This document shows, piece after piece, positions 36,919 through 45,540 of a DNA stretch of 64,000 nt. The notes below the pieces were generated by a model, which searched no databases, was not told the origin of the DNA, and saw nothing but the letters and a program-made list of their open reading frames with translations. The translations under genes were made by a program, and so were the position numbers. This DNA is from JAVSMW01 sp032027005 (lineage in GTDB: Bacteria > Bacillota > Thermincolia > Thermincolales > UBA2595): assembly GCA_032027005.1 (NCBI GenBank), contig JAVSMW010000011.1, forward strand, positions 110,805 to 174,804. The letters are read 5' to 3'. How positions within the stretch are numbered: position 1 is the stretch's first letter; the number at the start of each line of letters is the position of its first letter.

Positions 36919-38864
36919 ATGCGAACATTGCACATGGCAGAACTGCTCAAGTTTGAGCCCGAGCAAGGTAAAATCCTGTTAAAAGGTTCCCGCGTGATGA
37001 TTTTCGATTCAACCTCACTTGGCAGGCTGCGTAGTGATTTAATTACAACCTTAGGGAAGGACAGGGCCAAAGGGTTTTTGATCCGCTACGGCTGGTCATG
37101 CGGTTTCGAAGCAGCTAAAAGTATCAAAGAGCAATTTGAATGGCAGAATGAACTTGAGTGGTCACAGGCCGGTCCTACTATGCATACCTCACTAGGCTTC
37201 GTCAAGGTTGTTCCTCTGACTACAGAGTTGAATGAACAAGAATCCTGGTTTCTTAGAAAAGGAATTTGGGTTAACTCTTGTGAGGTGGAACAACATATAC
37301 TGCATTTCGATTACAGCGATGAACCAGTTTGCTGGATGCTGGTAGGTTATGCCGGCGGGTATCAATCCGCATGTCTGGGCAAAAAAGTCGTTTATAAAGA
37401 AATACAATGCGCAGGGCAGGGACATGAGCACTGCGTTTTTGTTGGCAAAACAGTTGAAGAATGGGGAGAAGAAATTATCCCTGAATTAGCATATTATGAG
37501 GTTGATAAAATAGCCGAGGAACTGGAAGATGCCCTGCGTGAAATTAAAATGAAAAATAGTGTACTTGAACGAAGCGTCGCAGTTCACGAAAGGCTGACCC
37601 ATTGTCTTTTAACCGCTAAGGGCGTGGAAGCTATCACTGCGAGTCTTACTGAATTAATGAATTGTACCGTAATTTTAGAAGACCTGAACCTTATCCCCCA
37701 GTTCCATCTTTTTCCAGATGATCCGTTGATCAAAGAACAACTGACCCCTTATGTACATATCTGGAGCAGCCGTTCTTTCCAAAAATCAGCCGCCGCTTAC
37801 CGCAGGCAGAAACGCCCGTTTCAAATAGCAGATGATTACGAAGACGTGAAAATCTATCGCCTTGTATCGCCAATCCTGGTTGGCAGTGAATTACTTGGTT
37901 TTGTCTCCCTGCTCCGCACCAAGCTGGCTTTTTCAGAATTGGATAATGTTGCTTTAGAACAGGCCGCGACTGTGTATGCCCTTAAAATACTGGAAGAAAG
38001 GAAAATTGCAAGCATCGAGAGCCGTCTAAAAGGTGACTTTGTCGATGATTTACTGTCCGGTAATTTTTCTGATGCGCAATCAATTATTAACCGGGCGCGC
38101 GCACTGCCTTATGATATCACCCAGCCACACCGGGTGCTTGTATTTAAAATTAATAACTTTAGCCAACTGGTAGTACTTATAAACAAAATGAACAAAAAAT
38201 CCTGGATTTTAAGACAGAGCTGGCCAACATTATTCAATCCCACCTGCAGCATTTAGGTAAGGGCATAACAATCAATAAAAGCGATAACCTAATTATGCTT
38301 TTACAGTTGGACAGCCCCGACAGCCCTGAAAGTGTGGCCAGAGAAATGGCCGAGAAAATTATAAATCTGGTAAGTCGACAATTCCTCAAAATTACGCTCT
38401 CAGCTGGAATTGGAAGTTGCTGCACCCAACTCGCCGATTTTCGTTATTCCTATAAATCCGCCCAGAAGGCTATAGAAATAGGAAAAACCCTCAAGAAAGA
38501 GGGTGAAGTTATTTCACTTGAGCAGCTCGGTGTTCATGCCCTGCTTTTTGGGTCTATGGATCCGGAGGATTTATATGACTTTGCAGCCCGTCAAATTGGG
38601 GTCCTGTTAAAGTATGATGAAACTAATCAGGCTGAACTAATACCTACTCTTCATGAGTTTCTGAACCACCACTGCAATGTTGAGAGAACGGCCAAAAGCA
38701 TGAATATATCGCTGAGTGGTCTGAAATATCGACTACAGCGCATTGAAGAAATCATTGGGCAGAACCCGAAAGACCCCCAGATTTCCTTTAATCTTCAATT
38801 AGCTTTAAGCATCCTCCAAGTCGCAGGCAAAGATATTTTGAGGTCATTACTAAAATCGCACTAG
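36919..38864 (+). CDS. V4R/XylR-N sensor fused to PucR-type DNA-binding domain, frameshifted
   Basis: The first frame (36919-38256) begins with the activator domain of phenol sensors DmpR/XylR: MIFDSTSLGRLRSDLI, then the V4R part with WVNSCEVEQHILHFDYSDEP, VCWMLVGYAGGYQSA and the Cys/His pattern CAGQGHEHC. A GAF-like middle follows. The second frame (to 38864) ends with the PucR helix-turn-helix: HHCNVERTAKSMNISLSGLKYRLQRIE. The frames join at AACAAAAAATCC (38191-38202): one more A would give NKKILDFKTELANII and one protein of about 648 residues. So either the base is lost or the run was miscounted. GGAGG precedes the ATG. It is divergent from the UbiD operon and probably senses a phenolic compound for it. 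Confidence 0.85.
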
Positions 38865-38878
38865 ATAACAGCCGTCAG

Positions 38879-38917
38879 AAGATGATTCCTGTATTGAACA
38901 GGGGTCATTTTTTAGGA
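38879..38917 (+). terminator. Terminator after the V4R/PucR gene
   Basis: ATGATTCCTGT pairs with ACAGGGGTCAT across a 5-nt loop and is followed by TTTTTTAGG. Confidence 0.75.
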
Positions 38918-39090
38918 TGATTTGGATACTAAAAAACGACGAATATCCGCAATCACTTATATTAAACATAGACCATTAGTTCTTACTCGATAATTACGTT
39001 GCGTTTACCCACAGGACAGTAACAGAACGGTGGACATGATTGCTATTCAAATTACTATCTGATATAATTTGGAAGGAGGCTGATGTTTTT

Positions 39091-39279
39091 ATGGATAGAG
39101 AATTGCTAGACGCCATAAGTGCGTTGTTACAACCTATTAATGACAGTATTAAAAGGATCGAAGAAGATATAGCAGATATGAAGAACGATATAGCAGTAGT
39201 CAAAAAACAGACGCAGTATATGTGGAAAGATATTAGCAACTTGGAGAATAGAATAGATAAACTTGAAAAAGGCGCTTAA
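39091..39279 (+). CDS. Small coiled-coil protein
   Basis: 62 residues from an ATG with GGAAGGAGG upstream. Nearly the whole protein is a predicted coiled coil with heptad spacing (INDSIKRIEEDIADMKNDIA, then DISNLENRIDKLEKG). I do not recognise a family with a known role; similar short coiled coils are common in Bacillota and in phages. It stands alone between the regulator and the fumarase genes, with its own terminator. Confidence 0.7.
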   Translation: MDRELLDAISALLQPINDSIKRIEEDIADMKNDIAVVKKQTQYMWKDISNLENRIDKLEKGA

Positions 39280-39293
39280 TGCGTCTTTTTTGA
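39264..39293 (+). terminator. Terminator after the small coiled-coil gene
   Basis: A GGCGC/TGCGTC stem with a short loop is followed by TTTTTTG; it overlaps the end of the gene. Confidence 0.6.
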
Positions 39294-39391
39294 TACATTT
39301 GTATTAAAAGGGGGAGTGTAAATAGTTTTGTGTAAATGGAATTTCCTAACCTGAAAAAATACTACCATGGACACACTAGTTTTGGCTTTTC

Positions 39392-39505
39392 CCTGCTCTG
39401 AGGATAGGGCTCTGCTGGAGAGCAACCCGAGCGTCCGGTGGGGTTCTGCCAAGGATAGCCGGGTGGCCTAAGTGACTCCCGGCTTTCTCATGTTATCCTT
39501 GCGGA
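39392..39505. ncRNA. Candidate structured RNA, family not recognised
   Basis: In an otherwise gene-free stretch (39280-39594) three stems follow each other: GCTCT/AGAGC (39409-39423), ACCC/GGGGT (39425-39444), and a long outer stem CAAGGATA/TATCCTTG (39450-39501) enclosing GCCGGG/CCCGGC. The motif GGATAG occurs twice (39402, 39453). GC is above the surroundings. No poly-U follows on either strand, so orientation is open. It does not match the riboswitch, SRP, tmRNA or RNase P signatures that I know. It lies 90 bp past the end of the fumarase beta gene on the opposite side. Confidence 0.4.
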
Positions 39506-39594
39506 GAAATTAATGCGATAAATCCCCGGGGGTTTGGGGGTCATTGGTAACCGCATCCTCGGCATACTGACCAGATAATTTCAGAGTTTACGTT

Positions 39595-40149
39595 TTAGAT
39601 TCTTTTGTATTTTTCTTTTCCTTCTTGGTAAAGATCGCCTCCATGAACATCATTTACGACCACGACTGGTAGATCCTCTACTTCCAAAAGATGAACAGCT
39701 TCGGGGCCTAGTTCTGGATAAGCGATGATTTCAGCTTTTTTTATCGTCTTGGCAATCAAGGCCGCAGCCCCGCCCACCGCAGCAAAATATACAGCCCCGT
39801 GCATTTTCATAGCTTCCTTAACTTCCGTGGTACGGGAGCCTTTCCCGATCATACCTCTCAGACCTAAACCAATCAGGGTCGGCGTATAGGCGTCTATTCG
39901 GCCGCTGGTGGTAGGTCCGGCAGAACCGATTACAGCTCCTGGCTTAGCCGGAGATGGCCCGACATAGTAAATAATCTGACCCTCAATGTTAACCGGAAGT
40001 TTTTCTCCTATTTCTAAAAGCTCTATTAATTTCTTATGAGCAGCATCTCTGGCAGTTAAAATTTGACCGGTAATTTGCACCAAATCGCCAGCCTTTAATT
40101 TATTAATTATTTCAGGAGTTAATGGTGTTTTAATTTTGTATTCAGCCAT
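39595..40149 (-). CDS. fumB: Fumarate hydratase class I, beta subunit
   Basis: About 184 residues from the ATG after TAGGAGG; fourteen upstream codons overlap the alpha gene. It shows the family blocks GDLVQITGQILTARDAAHKK, IYYVGPSPAKPGAVIGSAGP, TSGRIDAYTP and KGSRT, with EVEDLPVVVVNDVHGGDLY near the end. It pairs with the alpha subunit to form the oxygen-sensitive [4Fe-4S] enzyme that interconverts fumarate and malate (tartrate dehydratase is the close alternative). Two-subunit forms are typical of anaerobic Bacillota and archaea. The symbol follows one of several conventions. Confidence 0.93.
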   Translation of the reverse strand: MAEYKIKTPLTPEIINKLKAGDLVQITGQILTARDAAHKKLIELLEIGEKLPVNIEGQIIYYVGPSPAKPGAVIGSAGPTTSGRIDAYTPTLIGLGLRGMIGKGSRTTEVKEAMKMHGAVYFAAVGGAAALIAKTIKKAEIIAYPELGPEAVHLLEVEDLPVVVVNDVHGGDLYQEGKEKYKRI

Positions 40150-40159
40150 TTCTTTCCTC

Positions 40160-41002
40160 CTACAATACAACATTTTTGTGCCTTGTGGCATGACAATTAA
40201 TATTAACTGCTACAGGCAAACTAGCAATGTGGGCAGCAAATATTTCGATATGAACGGCAAGAGCTGTAGTGCTGCCTCCCAGGCCCTGGGGACCAATACC
40301 TAACTGATTAATCTTAGTTAATAATTCTTCTTCTAATTCAGCAATATCAGGCAATATGTTCTTCTGCCCAATAGGCCGCAATAGTGCCTCTTTAGCCAAT
40401 ATGGCAGACTTTTCAAAGGTACCGCCGATTCCCACGCCGACTACTATAGGAGGGCAAGGGTTGGGCCCAGCCTTTATGACTTGCTCTATGACGAAATCTT
40501 TTACTCCTTCTAAACCCTGAGCAGGCTTTAACATGGCAAGACCGCTCATATTTTCACTGCCGCCACCTTTTGGGGCAATAGTTATGGAAATTCTGTCACC
40601 AGGCACTACTGTGGTATGTATTACGGCAGGAGTATTATCCCCGGTATTTTGCCTTTTTAATGGATGGCCGACGATAGATTTGCGTAGATAACCTTCTTTA
40701 TAACCTTTGCGAACCCCCTCATTTATGGCGTCGTACAAATACCCATCCACGATATGGACATCTTGCCCAAGCTCAACGAAAAATACTGCATATCCTGTAT
40801 CCTGGCACATGGGTACGGCTTCGTCACTGGCAATCTTTGCATTTTCAATGAGCTGTTCGATGACATCCTTCCCTATTTTTGATTCCTCTTGTGCCCAGCT
40901 TTTTTGAAAAGCCTGCATTACGTCGTTACTAATATAATAATTGGCTTCAATACATAACCTTGCAGCTTCTTCAACAATGATTTTCGTGCTTATGGTTTTA
41001 AT
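40160..41002 (-). CDS. fumA: Fumarate hydratase class I, alpha subunit
   Basis: 280 residues. The cluster-binding and active-site blocks are AVPMCQDTGYAVFFVELG, NTGDNTPAVIHTTVVPGD, APKGGGSENMSGLAMLKPAQ and GPNPCPPIVVGVGIGGTFEK, giving three conserved cysteines. No ATG, GTG or TTG fits: AAAGGAGG is followed at proper distance by ATT (41000-41002), whose next codons KTISTK match the family start, so an ATT start is proposed. The only longer frame (to 41080) lacks a site. It lies directly upstream of the beta gene. Confidence 0.9.
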   Translation of the reverse strand: MKTISTKIIVEEAARLCIEANYYISNDVMQAFQKSWAQEESKIGKDVIEQLIENAKIASDEAVPMCQDTGYAVFFVELGQDVHIVDGYLYDAINEGVRKGYKEGYLRKSIVGHPLKRQNTGDNTPAVIHTTVVPGDRISITIAPKGGGSENMSGLAMLKPAQGLEGVKDFVIEQVIKAGPNPCPPIVVGVGIGGTFEKSAILAKEALLRPIGQKNILPDIAELEEELLTKINQLGIGPQGLGGSTTALAVHIEIFAAHIASLPVAVNINCHATRHKNVVL

Positions 41003-41167
41003 AAAAACTCCTCCTTTATGTGCGGGATTTAACAAACACTTTTTGTCCGCTAATAAACCGAACGATCTGCCGGTTAGCACCTTTCATGACAAGGCCAAAA
41101 CATTTTATTTACTCTTCCGTAAATATTGGGCATAACTTGTCTTCGAGGTATTCTTGCATGAATGTAA

Positions 41168-41806
41168 TTACTGTTTTATTGGAGTTAATCTATCGGGGCC
41201 CGGTGATAGGTAACCTTCACCTAGTATATTAACTATCAGGTTTGCGATTTGCGAAGGATTATACTCCTTATTCTCTCTATACCATCTATAAACCCAGTTA
41301 CAGGCACCTAAGAGCGTAAATACCGAAATCCTTGGATCAATATCTTGAAAAACACCTTTCTCCACTCCCTGGCGGTATAATTTTATCAATGTATCAGTAT
41401 GCTGCCGTCGCAGGGACTGGTATTCCTTAACTCTGCGGTCATTTTTCGGTAGTTCCTTTTCTTCTTCGAAGTACATGGCAATGAACCTAGCATTTGACCC
41501 CACGACTTCAACATGGTTCAGTAAAAGCCTTTTGAACTTCTCTTCAACCGTTAACGCTTCATCATCTAATATATCCTCAATATTGAAGACTTTTTCTACA
41601 GCTTTTCGCTGCGCCGCCATCAAAATCTCTTTTTTGTTCTTAAAATAGTAGTAAAGGGCTGGACGTGTTACACCCAGTCTTGCTGCAACGTCTTCCAAGC
41701 TGGTGGCACGAAAGCCTTTTTCGCGAAAAAGTTCAACTGCATGGATTAAAATGGACTCTTGTGAGAGTTCAATATTGCAGCTCTGTTCTTTTGTTCTTCT
41801 CGCCAT
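41168..41806 (-). CDS. TetR/AcrR-family transcriptional regulator
   Basis: 212 residues from the ATG after AAGGTGAT. The N-terminal helix-turn-helix is classic: ILIHAVELFREKGFRATSLE then VAARLGVTRPALYYYFKNKK. The C-terminal part is the helical ligand domain with IAMYFEEEKELP and a closing ANLIVNILGEGYL. The closest style is that of fatty-acid/acyl-CoA responsive members, but the ligand is unknown. It lies upstream of fumA on the same strand with a gap of about 165 bp. The short palindrome CACTGTAGTG near 41870 could be its own operator. Confidence 0.88.
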   Translation of the reverse strand: MARRTKEQSCNIELSQESILIHAVELFREKGFRATSLEDVAARLGVTRPALYYYFKNKKEILMAAQRKAVEKVFNIEDILDDEALTVEEKFKRLLLNHVEVVGSNARFIAMYFEEEKELPKNDRRVKEYQSLRRQHTDTLIKLYRQGVEKGVFQDIDPRISVFTLLGACNWVYRWYRENKEYNPSQIANLIVNILGEGYLSPGPDRLTPIKQ

Positions 41807-42324
41807 AATTATCACCTTTTTTTCTAATCTCATTTTATAGTATAGCATTTATTAATGCTTGTAAAGTACACTGTAGTGAAATGTAATAGTCTGGCAATCA
41901 TAGTTTTCCGTAAGCAAACCTTTGCCCAATTAAAGTGAAATTCCACAATTATCCACTATTTCCACCACCGAATGCCAGGACCACGTCAAAGTAATTTTTT
42001 ATTGAGGAATGGTAGGTGATACAAAGTTTTGCTAGCTTTTCCCCTTTGGAACTGGAATAATTAAAATTTAGGTTATGAAAACTATCTTTCAAGCTTGGCG
42101 TAAAAATTCTCCAATACCAGACGGAGCAGGGTATTCCGGGTTTTTTTCGCTGTAATTTAGGGACTACATTAAATTAAATTTCCTATATCTTTTTTACGCC
42201 GCTTGGCTTCACCGGCATACTTCTTACCCAAGCATAAAATGCATTTTACTACAAAACGCAAATATATGACTATGACTTTGACGTTTTCCTGCACCGAATG
42301 TGAACACACCGAATGTGGTAAGCT
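41807..42324. other. Intergenic region with tandem CACCGAATGTG direct repeat
   Basis: No gene is visible in about 500 bp of AT-rich sequence. A direct repeat CACCGAATGTG occurs at 42292-42302 and 42307-42317, 15 bp apart, directly upstream of the leuA -35 box, and may be a binding site for an activator or repressor of leuA. Confidence 0.4.
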
Positions 42325-42353
42325 CTTGACAATTTTGGAAACCGATGTTACAG
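42325..42353 (+). promoter_or_regulatory. Sigma-A-type promoter of the T-box/leuA transcript
   Basis: TTGACA at 42325-42330, a 17-bp spacer and TACAGT at 42348-42353, about 10 bp upstream of the T-box leader. Confidence 0.75.
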
Positions 42354-42361
42354 TAAAAAAA

Positions 42362-42660
42362 AAGAAATGCTAAAATGATGATGATAGGGAATAGTACATT
42401 TTCTGGATCTATTGCAGAGAGCTGCCGGTTGGTGCAAGGCAGTTATAGATTGGAACCTGGAACTCTCCCTAGAGTAGCCGGCCGAAATTATCATGATAAA
42501 GTAGGCCCGGACGGAGCTTCCACCGTTAAAAGGAAGAGGATATCGGTTATCGAAACCTCGATTAACCCGTATCTGTGAGAGAACGGCTCTGTGCAGCCGT
42601 TAATTTGGGTGGTACCGCGAAGTAACCCTTCGTCTCAAACTGAGACGAAGGGTTTTTTAT
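42362..42660 (+). ncRNA. T-box riboswitch leader, leucine (CUC) specifier
   Basis: The T-box sequence TGGGTGGTACCGCG is at 42606-42619, after a GAGAACGGCTCTGTGCAGCCG antiterminator/stem III region. Stem I spans about 42408-42490, with the GGTTGGTGC distal element and a specifier region GGAACTCTCC, in which CTC (42463-42465) codes for leucine. The terminator arms are AACCCTTCGTCTCA and TGAGACGAAGGGTT (42624-42654) followed by TTTTAT. Uncharged tRNA-Leu would prevent termination and allow leuA expression. Confidence 0.9.
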
Positions 42661-42682
42661 ATTTAGAGGGAGGTGGCGTTGC

Positions 42683-42799
42683 ATGGAATCTGACCTAAGC
42701 GACCTATATGGCTTAACAGAGTTAAATTATTACAACAAATTGGAAATCCAGCACCGCAACTATTCTAAGAAAACAGATTCGATTAAGGAGGAGTTTTAA
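42683..42799 (+). CDS. 38-residue small ORF between the T-box and leuA
   Basis: It starts at an ATG with AGAGGGAGGTGG upstream and encodes MESDLSDLYGLTELNYYNKL followed by 18 polar residues ending in SIKEEF. Its stop codon touches the leuA ATG, and its last codons contain the AAGGAGGAG ribosome site of leuA, so translation of the two is likely coupled. It has no leucine run (four Leu), so it is not a classic attenuation peptide. No family is recognised. It could be a leader or a tiny accessory protein. Confidence 0.6.
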   Translation: MESDLSDLYGLTELNYYNKLEIQHRNYSKKTDSIKEEF

Positions 42800-44305
42800 A
42801 TGCGCAGGTTATATGTTTTTGATACTACTCTCAGAGACGGTGAACAATCTTTGGGTATTACCCTCAACGCGAGGGAGAAAATTGAGATTGCCCAACAACT
42901 GGTCAAACTGGGCGTAGATATCATTGAGGCCGGGTTCCCGGCTTCGTCACCAGGGGACCTGGAATCGGTTCGCACCATAGCCCGGGAAGTAAAAGGAGTA
43001 ACAATTTGCGGCTTGACTAGGGCGTCAGAGGAGGATATTGATGTGTGTGCAGAGGCACTGCGTGAGGCTGAGTCGCTGCGTATACACACCGGAATCGGTG
43101 TATCTCCCGTACATATAGAGAAAAAACTGCAGATGTCCCCCGACCAAGTCGTAGAACGGGCTGTGTCGGCTGTCAGGCATGCTAAGAAATATGTTTCAGA
43201 CGTAGAGTTCTTTGCCGAAGATTCATTCCGTGCAGACCCTGTTTTTTTGGCAAAAGTACTGGAAAAGGTTATCGATGCAGGAGCTACAGTGGTTAACCTT
43301 CCGGACACGGTAGGATATGCAACCCCGTGGGAATATGGCGAGCTTATCTCGTTCGTAATGGCCAATGTTAAAAATATTGATAAGGCCATTGTCAGCGTTC
43401 ACTGCCATAATGACCTTGGAATGGCAACCGCTAATACGCTCGCCGGAATCAGAGCAGGCGCTGGTCAGGTAGAGGGAACCATCAATGGGATAGGAGAGCG
43501 TGCAGGCAACACTTCTTTGGAAGAAGTGATGATGGCCATTTACACCCGCCGTGACAGCTATGGAATTACGAGCAAGATAAATACGAAGGAAATTGCCGCT
43601 ACCAGCCGTCTAGTTTCAAGAATCACCGGAGTTCCGGTTCCTGACCACAAAGCTATTGTTGGAGCAAACGCGTTTATGCATGCCTCAGGTATTCACCAGG
43701 ATGGAGTCCTCAAAGACAGGCAAACCTATGAAATTATTGAACCAGAGACCATCGGAGTACCTCAAAATACCATTAGTTTGACCGCAAGATCCGGCCGGCA
43801 CGCCCTAAAACACCGTTTGGCTGAGTTAGGATATCAGGTAGAAGGGACACAGCTTGATGAGGTTTATCAGAACTTTTTGCGGTTGGCCGACCAAAAGAAA
43901 GAAATTGTTGACCAGGATCTGTATGCTCTGATGGGAGATCCGGGCAACGCCAGTGAAGAAATTAGGTTAAAGAGCATGTCAATTATGACCAACGGAGTTG
44001 AAATGGCAACAGCTACAATTACTTTAGATATTAACGGAGACGCTGTTACAGACAGTGCCAGTGGCAACGGGCCAGTCCATGCGATTTTTAATACCGTTGA
44101 CCGAATAACCGGCAACACAACAAACCTGGAGGATTACAACCTCAGGTCGGTGACACGGGGCAGCGAGGCTGTCGGAGAAGCAACTGTTAAACTGCGCCGC
44201 GGAGATGGCAGTTTGGTGGTCGGAAAAGGTTTCTCGACAGACGTACTGGAAGCAAGTGCTAAAGCATATGTAAATGCTTTGGCCAAAAACCGCCGACTGG
44301 GTTAG
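42800..44305 (+). CDS. leuA: 2-isopropylmalate synthase
   Basis: 501 residues. The HMGL-like barrel starts with VFDTTLRDGEQSLGI, the metal site is HCHNDLGMATANT, and the NGIGERAGNTSLEEV block follows; the C-terminal 130 residues form the LeuA regulatory domain (AIFNTVDRITG, GEATVKLRRGDGS). It condenses 2-oxoisovalerate and acetyl-CoA in the first step of leucine synthesis, and leucine normally inhibits it through the C-terminal domain. The leucine T-box agrees with this. AAGGAGGAG precedes the ATG. No other leu genes follow, which is unusual for a T-box leu operon. Confidence 0.96.
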   Translation: MRRLYVFDTTLRDGEQSLGITLNAREKIEIAQQLVKLGVDIIEAGFPASSPGDLESVRTIAREVKGVTICGLTRASEEDIDVCAEALREAESLRIHTGIGVSPVHIEKKLQMSPDQVVERAVSAVRHAKKYVSDVEFFAEDSFRADPVFLAKVLEKVIDAGATVVNLPDTVGYATPWEYGELISFVMANVKNIDKAIVSVHCHNDLGMATANTLAGIRAGAGQVEGTINGIGERAGNTSLEEVMMAIYTRRDSYGITSKINTKEIAATSRLVSRITGVPVPDHKAIVGANAFMHASGIHQDGVLKDRQTYEIIEPETIGVPQNTISLTARSGRHALKHRLAELGYQVEGTQLDEVYQNFLRLADQKKEIVDQDLYALMGDPGNASEEIRLKSMSIMTNGVEMATATITLDINGDAVTDSASGNGPVHAIFNTVDRITGNTTNLEDYNLRSVTRGSEAVGEATVKLRRGDGSLVVGKGFSTDVLEASAKAYVNALAKNRRLG

Positions 44306-44360
44306 TCTGGCCTTCAGACGGTGATGTTCCGGCAGACCCTTTTTGTGCCCCAAAAAACAC

Positions 44361-44402
44361 AGACCTCCGATCATAGTTTCTTCTATGATAGGAGGTCTCT
44401 TT
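44361..44402. terminator. Terminator after leuA
   Basis: AGACCTCC-GATCATAG pairs with CTATGAT-AGGAGGTCT around a short loop, followed by CTTT; usable from both strands, since the CBS-ACT gene converges from the right. Confidence 0.7.
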
Positions 44403-44464
44403 GCACTGCCAGAAAAGAGGTCTTTTTTTGCACTGTTTAAAAACCAGAATTCATTTTATGAAAA

Positions 44465-45091
44465 TTATTTTGTAATCTGGTATCCCTTTTTTTCTAAAGC
44501 TGCTTCAACTTCTGCTACCCGGTCTCCGTCAAGGTGAACAAGAATACGAACGCGATTTTCACTGCGATGAAATACAGCTAAACTCGCAATATTTACGTCA
44601 TTCTCCTTGGTGGCCAGACCAAGGTCTGATATAACACCAATTTGATCCTTGGCTTCAATCACTACACGCTTACCGGGACTGCGAGATCCCATTACATCTA
44701 AAAATGCACCCACTATTTCTACTAAGGTGATAATTCCAACCAGCTTATCGTCCTCAACAACAGGTAGTCCTGTAATTTTGTGATCTGTCATTAAGGATGC
44801 TGCGTCCTCTAGGCGCGTATCAGGACGACAGGTCACAACCTTTTTTAATGCAACTTCTCGGATAGTGGTTTTCTCTATTAGATGATTAAGCTCCCAAATA
44901 CTCAAAGTACTTGCTGGAGAAGGAGTGACCGCGCGAAGATCACCATCTGTTATAAATCCAACAAGTTTTCCTTTTTCCACAACAGGACAACGTCTAATCC
45001 TCTTTTCTTTCATTAGAGCCATTACAGCTACAATTGTTTGATCCGGGCTAACTGTGATAACTTGAGATACCATAAATTGACGGACATACAT
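44465..45091 (-). CDS. CBS-pair and ACT-like domain protein (AcuB-like)
   Basis: 208 residues. Two CBS motifs are clear: residues 1-58 (FMVSQVITVSPDQTI, IRRCPVVEKGKLVGFITDGD) and about 75-132 (VTCRPDTRLEDAASLM, ITGLPVVEDDKLVGIITLVE). The last 65 residues resemble an ACT domain (DQIGVISDLGLATKENDVNI). CBS pairs bind adenine nucleotides, and AcuB-type proteins have been tied to acetoin or general energy control; the direct target is not known. It converges with leuA and shares the terminator between them. Confidence 0.85.
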   Translation of the reverse strand: MYVRQFMVSQVITVSPDQTIVAVMALMKEKRIRRCPVVEKGKLVGFITDGDLRAVTPSPASTLSIWELNHLIEKTTIREVALKKVVTCRPDTRLEDAASLMTDHKITGLPVVEDDKLVGIITLVEIVGAFLDVMGSRSPGKRVVIEAKDQIGVISDLGLATKENDVNIASLAVFHRSENRVRILVHLDGDRVAEVEAALEKKGYQITK

Positions 45092-45336
45092 ATTTAACTA
45101 CCCCCTTCTACTTTTATATTACAACAAAAAAGGTTGTTTTTATTTGCTAGACCAGTGTCAAACTTTAATGCAGACCTTTGCTAACCGAAGAATGAGGTTT
45201 GCTATGGTAATCGCTCGCCACGGAAATTAACCAAACACCTTTTCAGCACATCTTCTAATTAACAAGATTTTACCATACTTTGAATAAATTGCATAGATTA
45301 CTTTCGTTAAGCCATTCCATCTTAGAGGGTTAAACC
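45092..45336. other. Intergenic region upstream of the CBS-ACT gene
   Basis: No gene, repeat or clear promoter was found in this stretch. It separates the CBS-ACT gene from the RNase P RNA fragment. Confidence 0.5.
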
Positions 45337-45400
45337 AAAACAAAAAACTCACTGACCCTAGCCAAGGCTTTTGAGTAAGCCATAACTAAGGTCAATGAGT
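45337..45400 (-). terminator. Terminator of the RNase P RNA gene fragment
   Basis: On the minus strand ACTCATTGACC pairs with GGTCAGTGAGT and is followed by TTTTTTGTTTT, just downstream of the RNA 3' end. Confidence 0.8.
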
Positions 45401-45423
45401 CATAATTAAATAAAATTTAAAAC

Positions 45424-45540
45424 CGAGTAAATCGATAAGCCGAGTTCTGTCGTTGGATGATCATCTATCTGGGACGCCTGTTGCCAGGACGCCTCAAGCG
45501 ACCTAACCCGTAAGGTTTGTTTCCAGCACAAAAATTGGCT
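45424..45540 (-). ncRNA. rnpB: RNase P RNA, 3' fragment
   Basis: The minus strand carries the conserved 3' domain of bacterial RNase P RNA: GGTTAGGTCGCTTGAGG, a hairpin GGCGTCCTG-GCAA-CAGGCGTCC, AGATAGATGATCATCC and the universally conserved CGACAGAACTCGGCTTATCG (45433-45452). The 5' two thirds are absent: no GAGGAAAGTCC and no AGCAAGNCCAAATAGG block upstream. The homology stops around 45510-45540, beside a tyrosine recombinase gene, as expected for an attachment site inside rnpB. A 16-bp inverted imperfect copy of ATAAGCCGAGTTCTGT lies at 45566-45581. The intact gene is presumably at the other end of the element or elsewhere. Confidence 0.8.

Noticed and set aside
38191..38202. Programmed -1 frameshift in the V4R/PucR gene
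   Set aside because: The A-run is not in the X-XXY-YYZ register needed for tandem slippage, and no downstream stem is evident; a lost base explains it more simply.
39392..39505. SRP RNA, tmRNA or a molybdenum-cofactor riboswitch
   Set aside because: The signature sequences I know for SRP RNA and tmRNA are absent, and there is no downstream molybdenum gene in the right place for a riboswitch.
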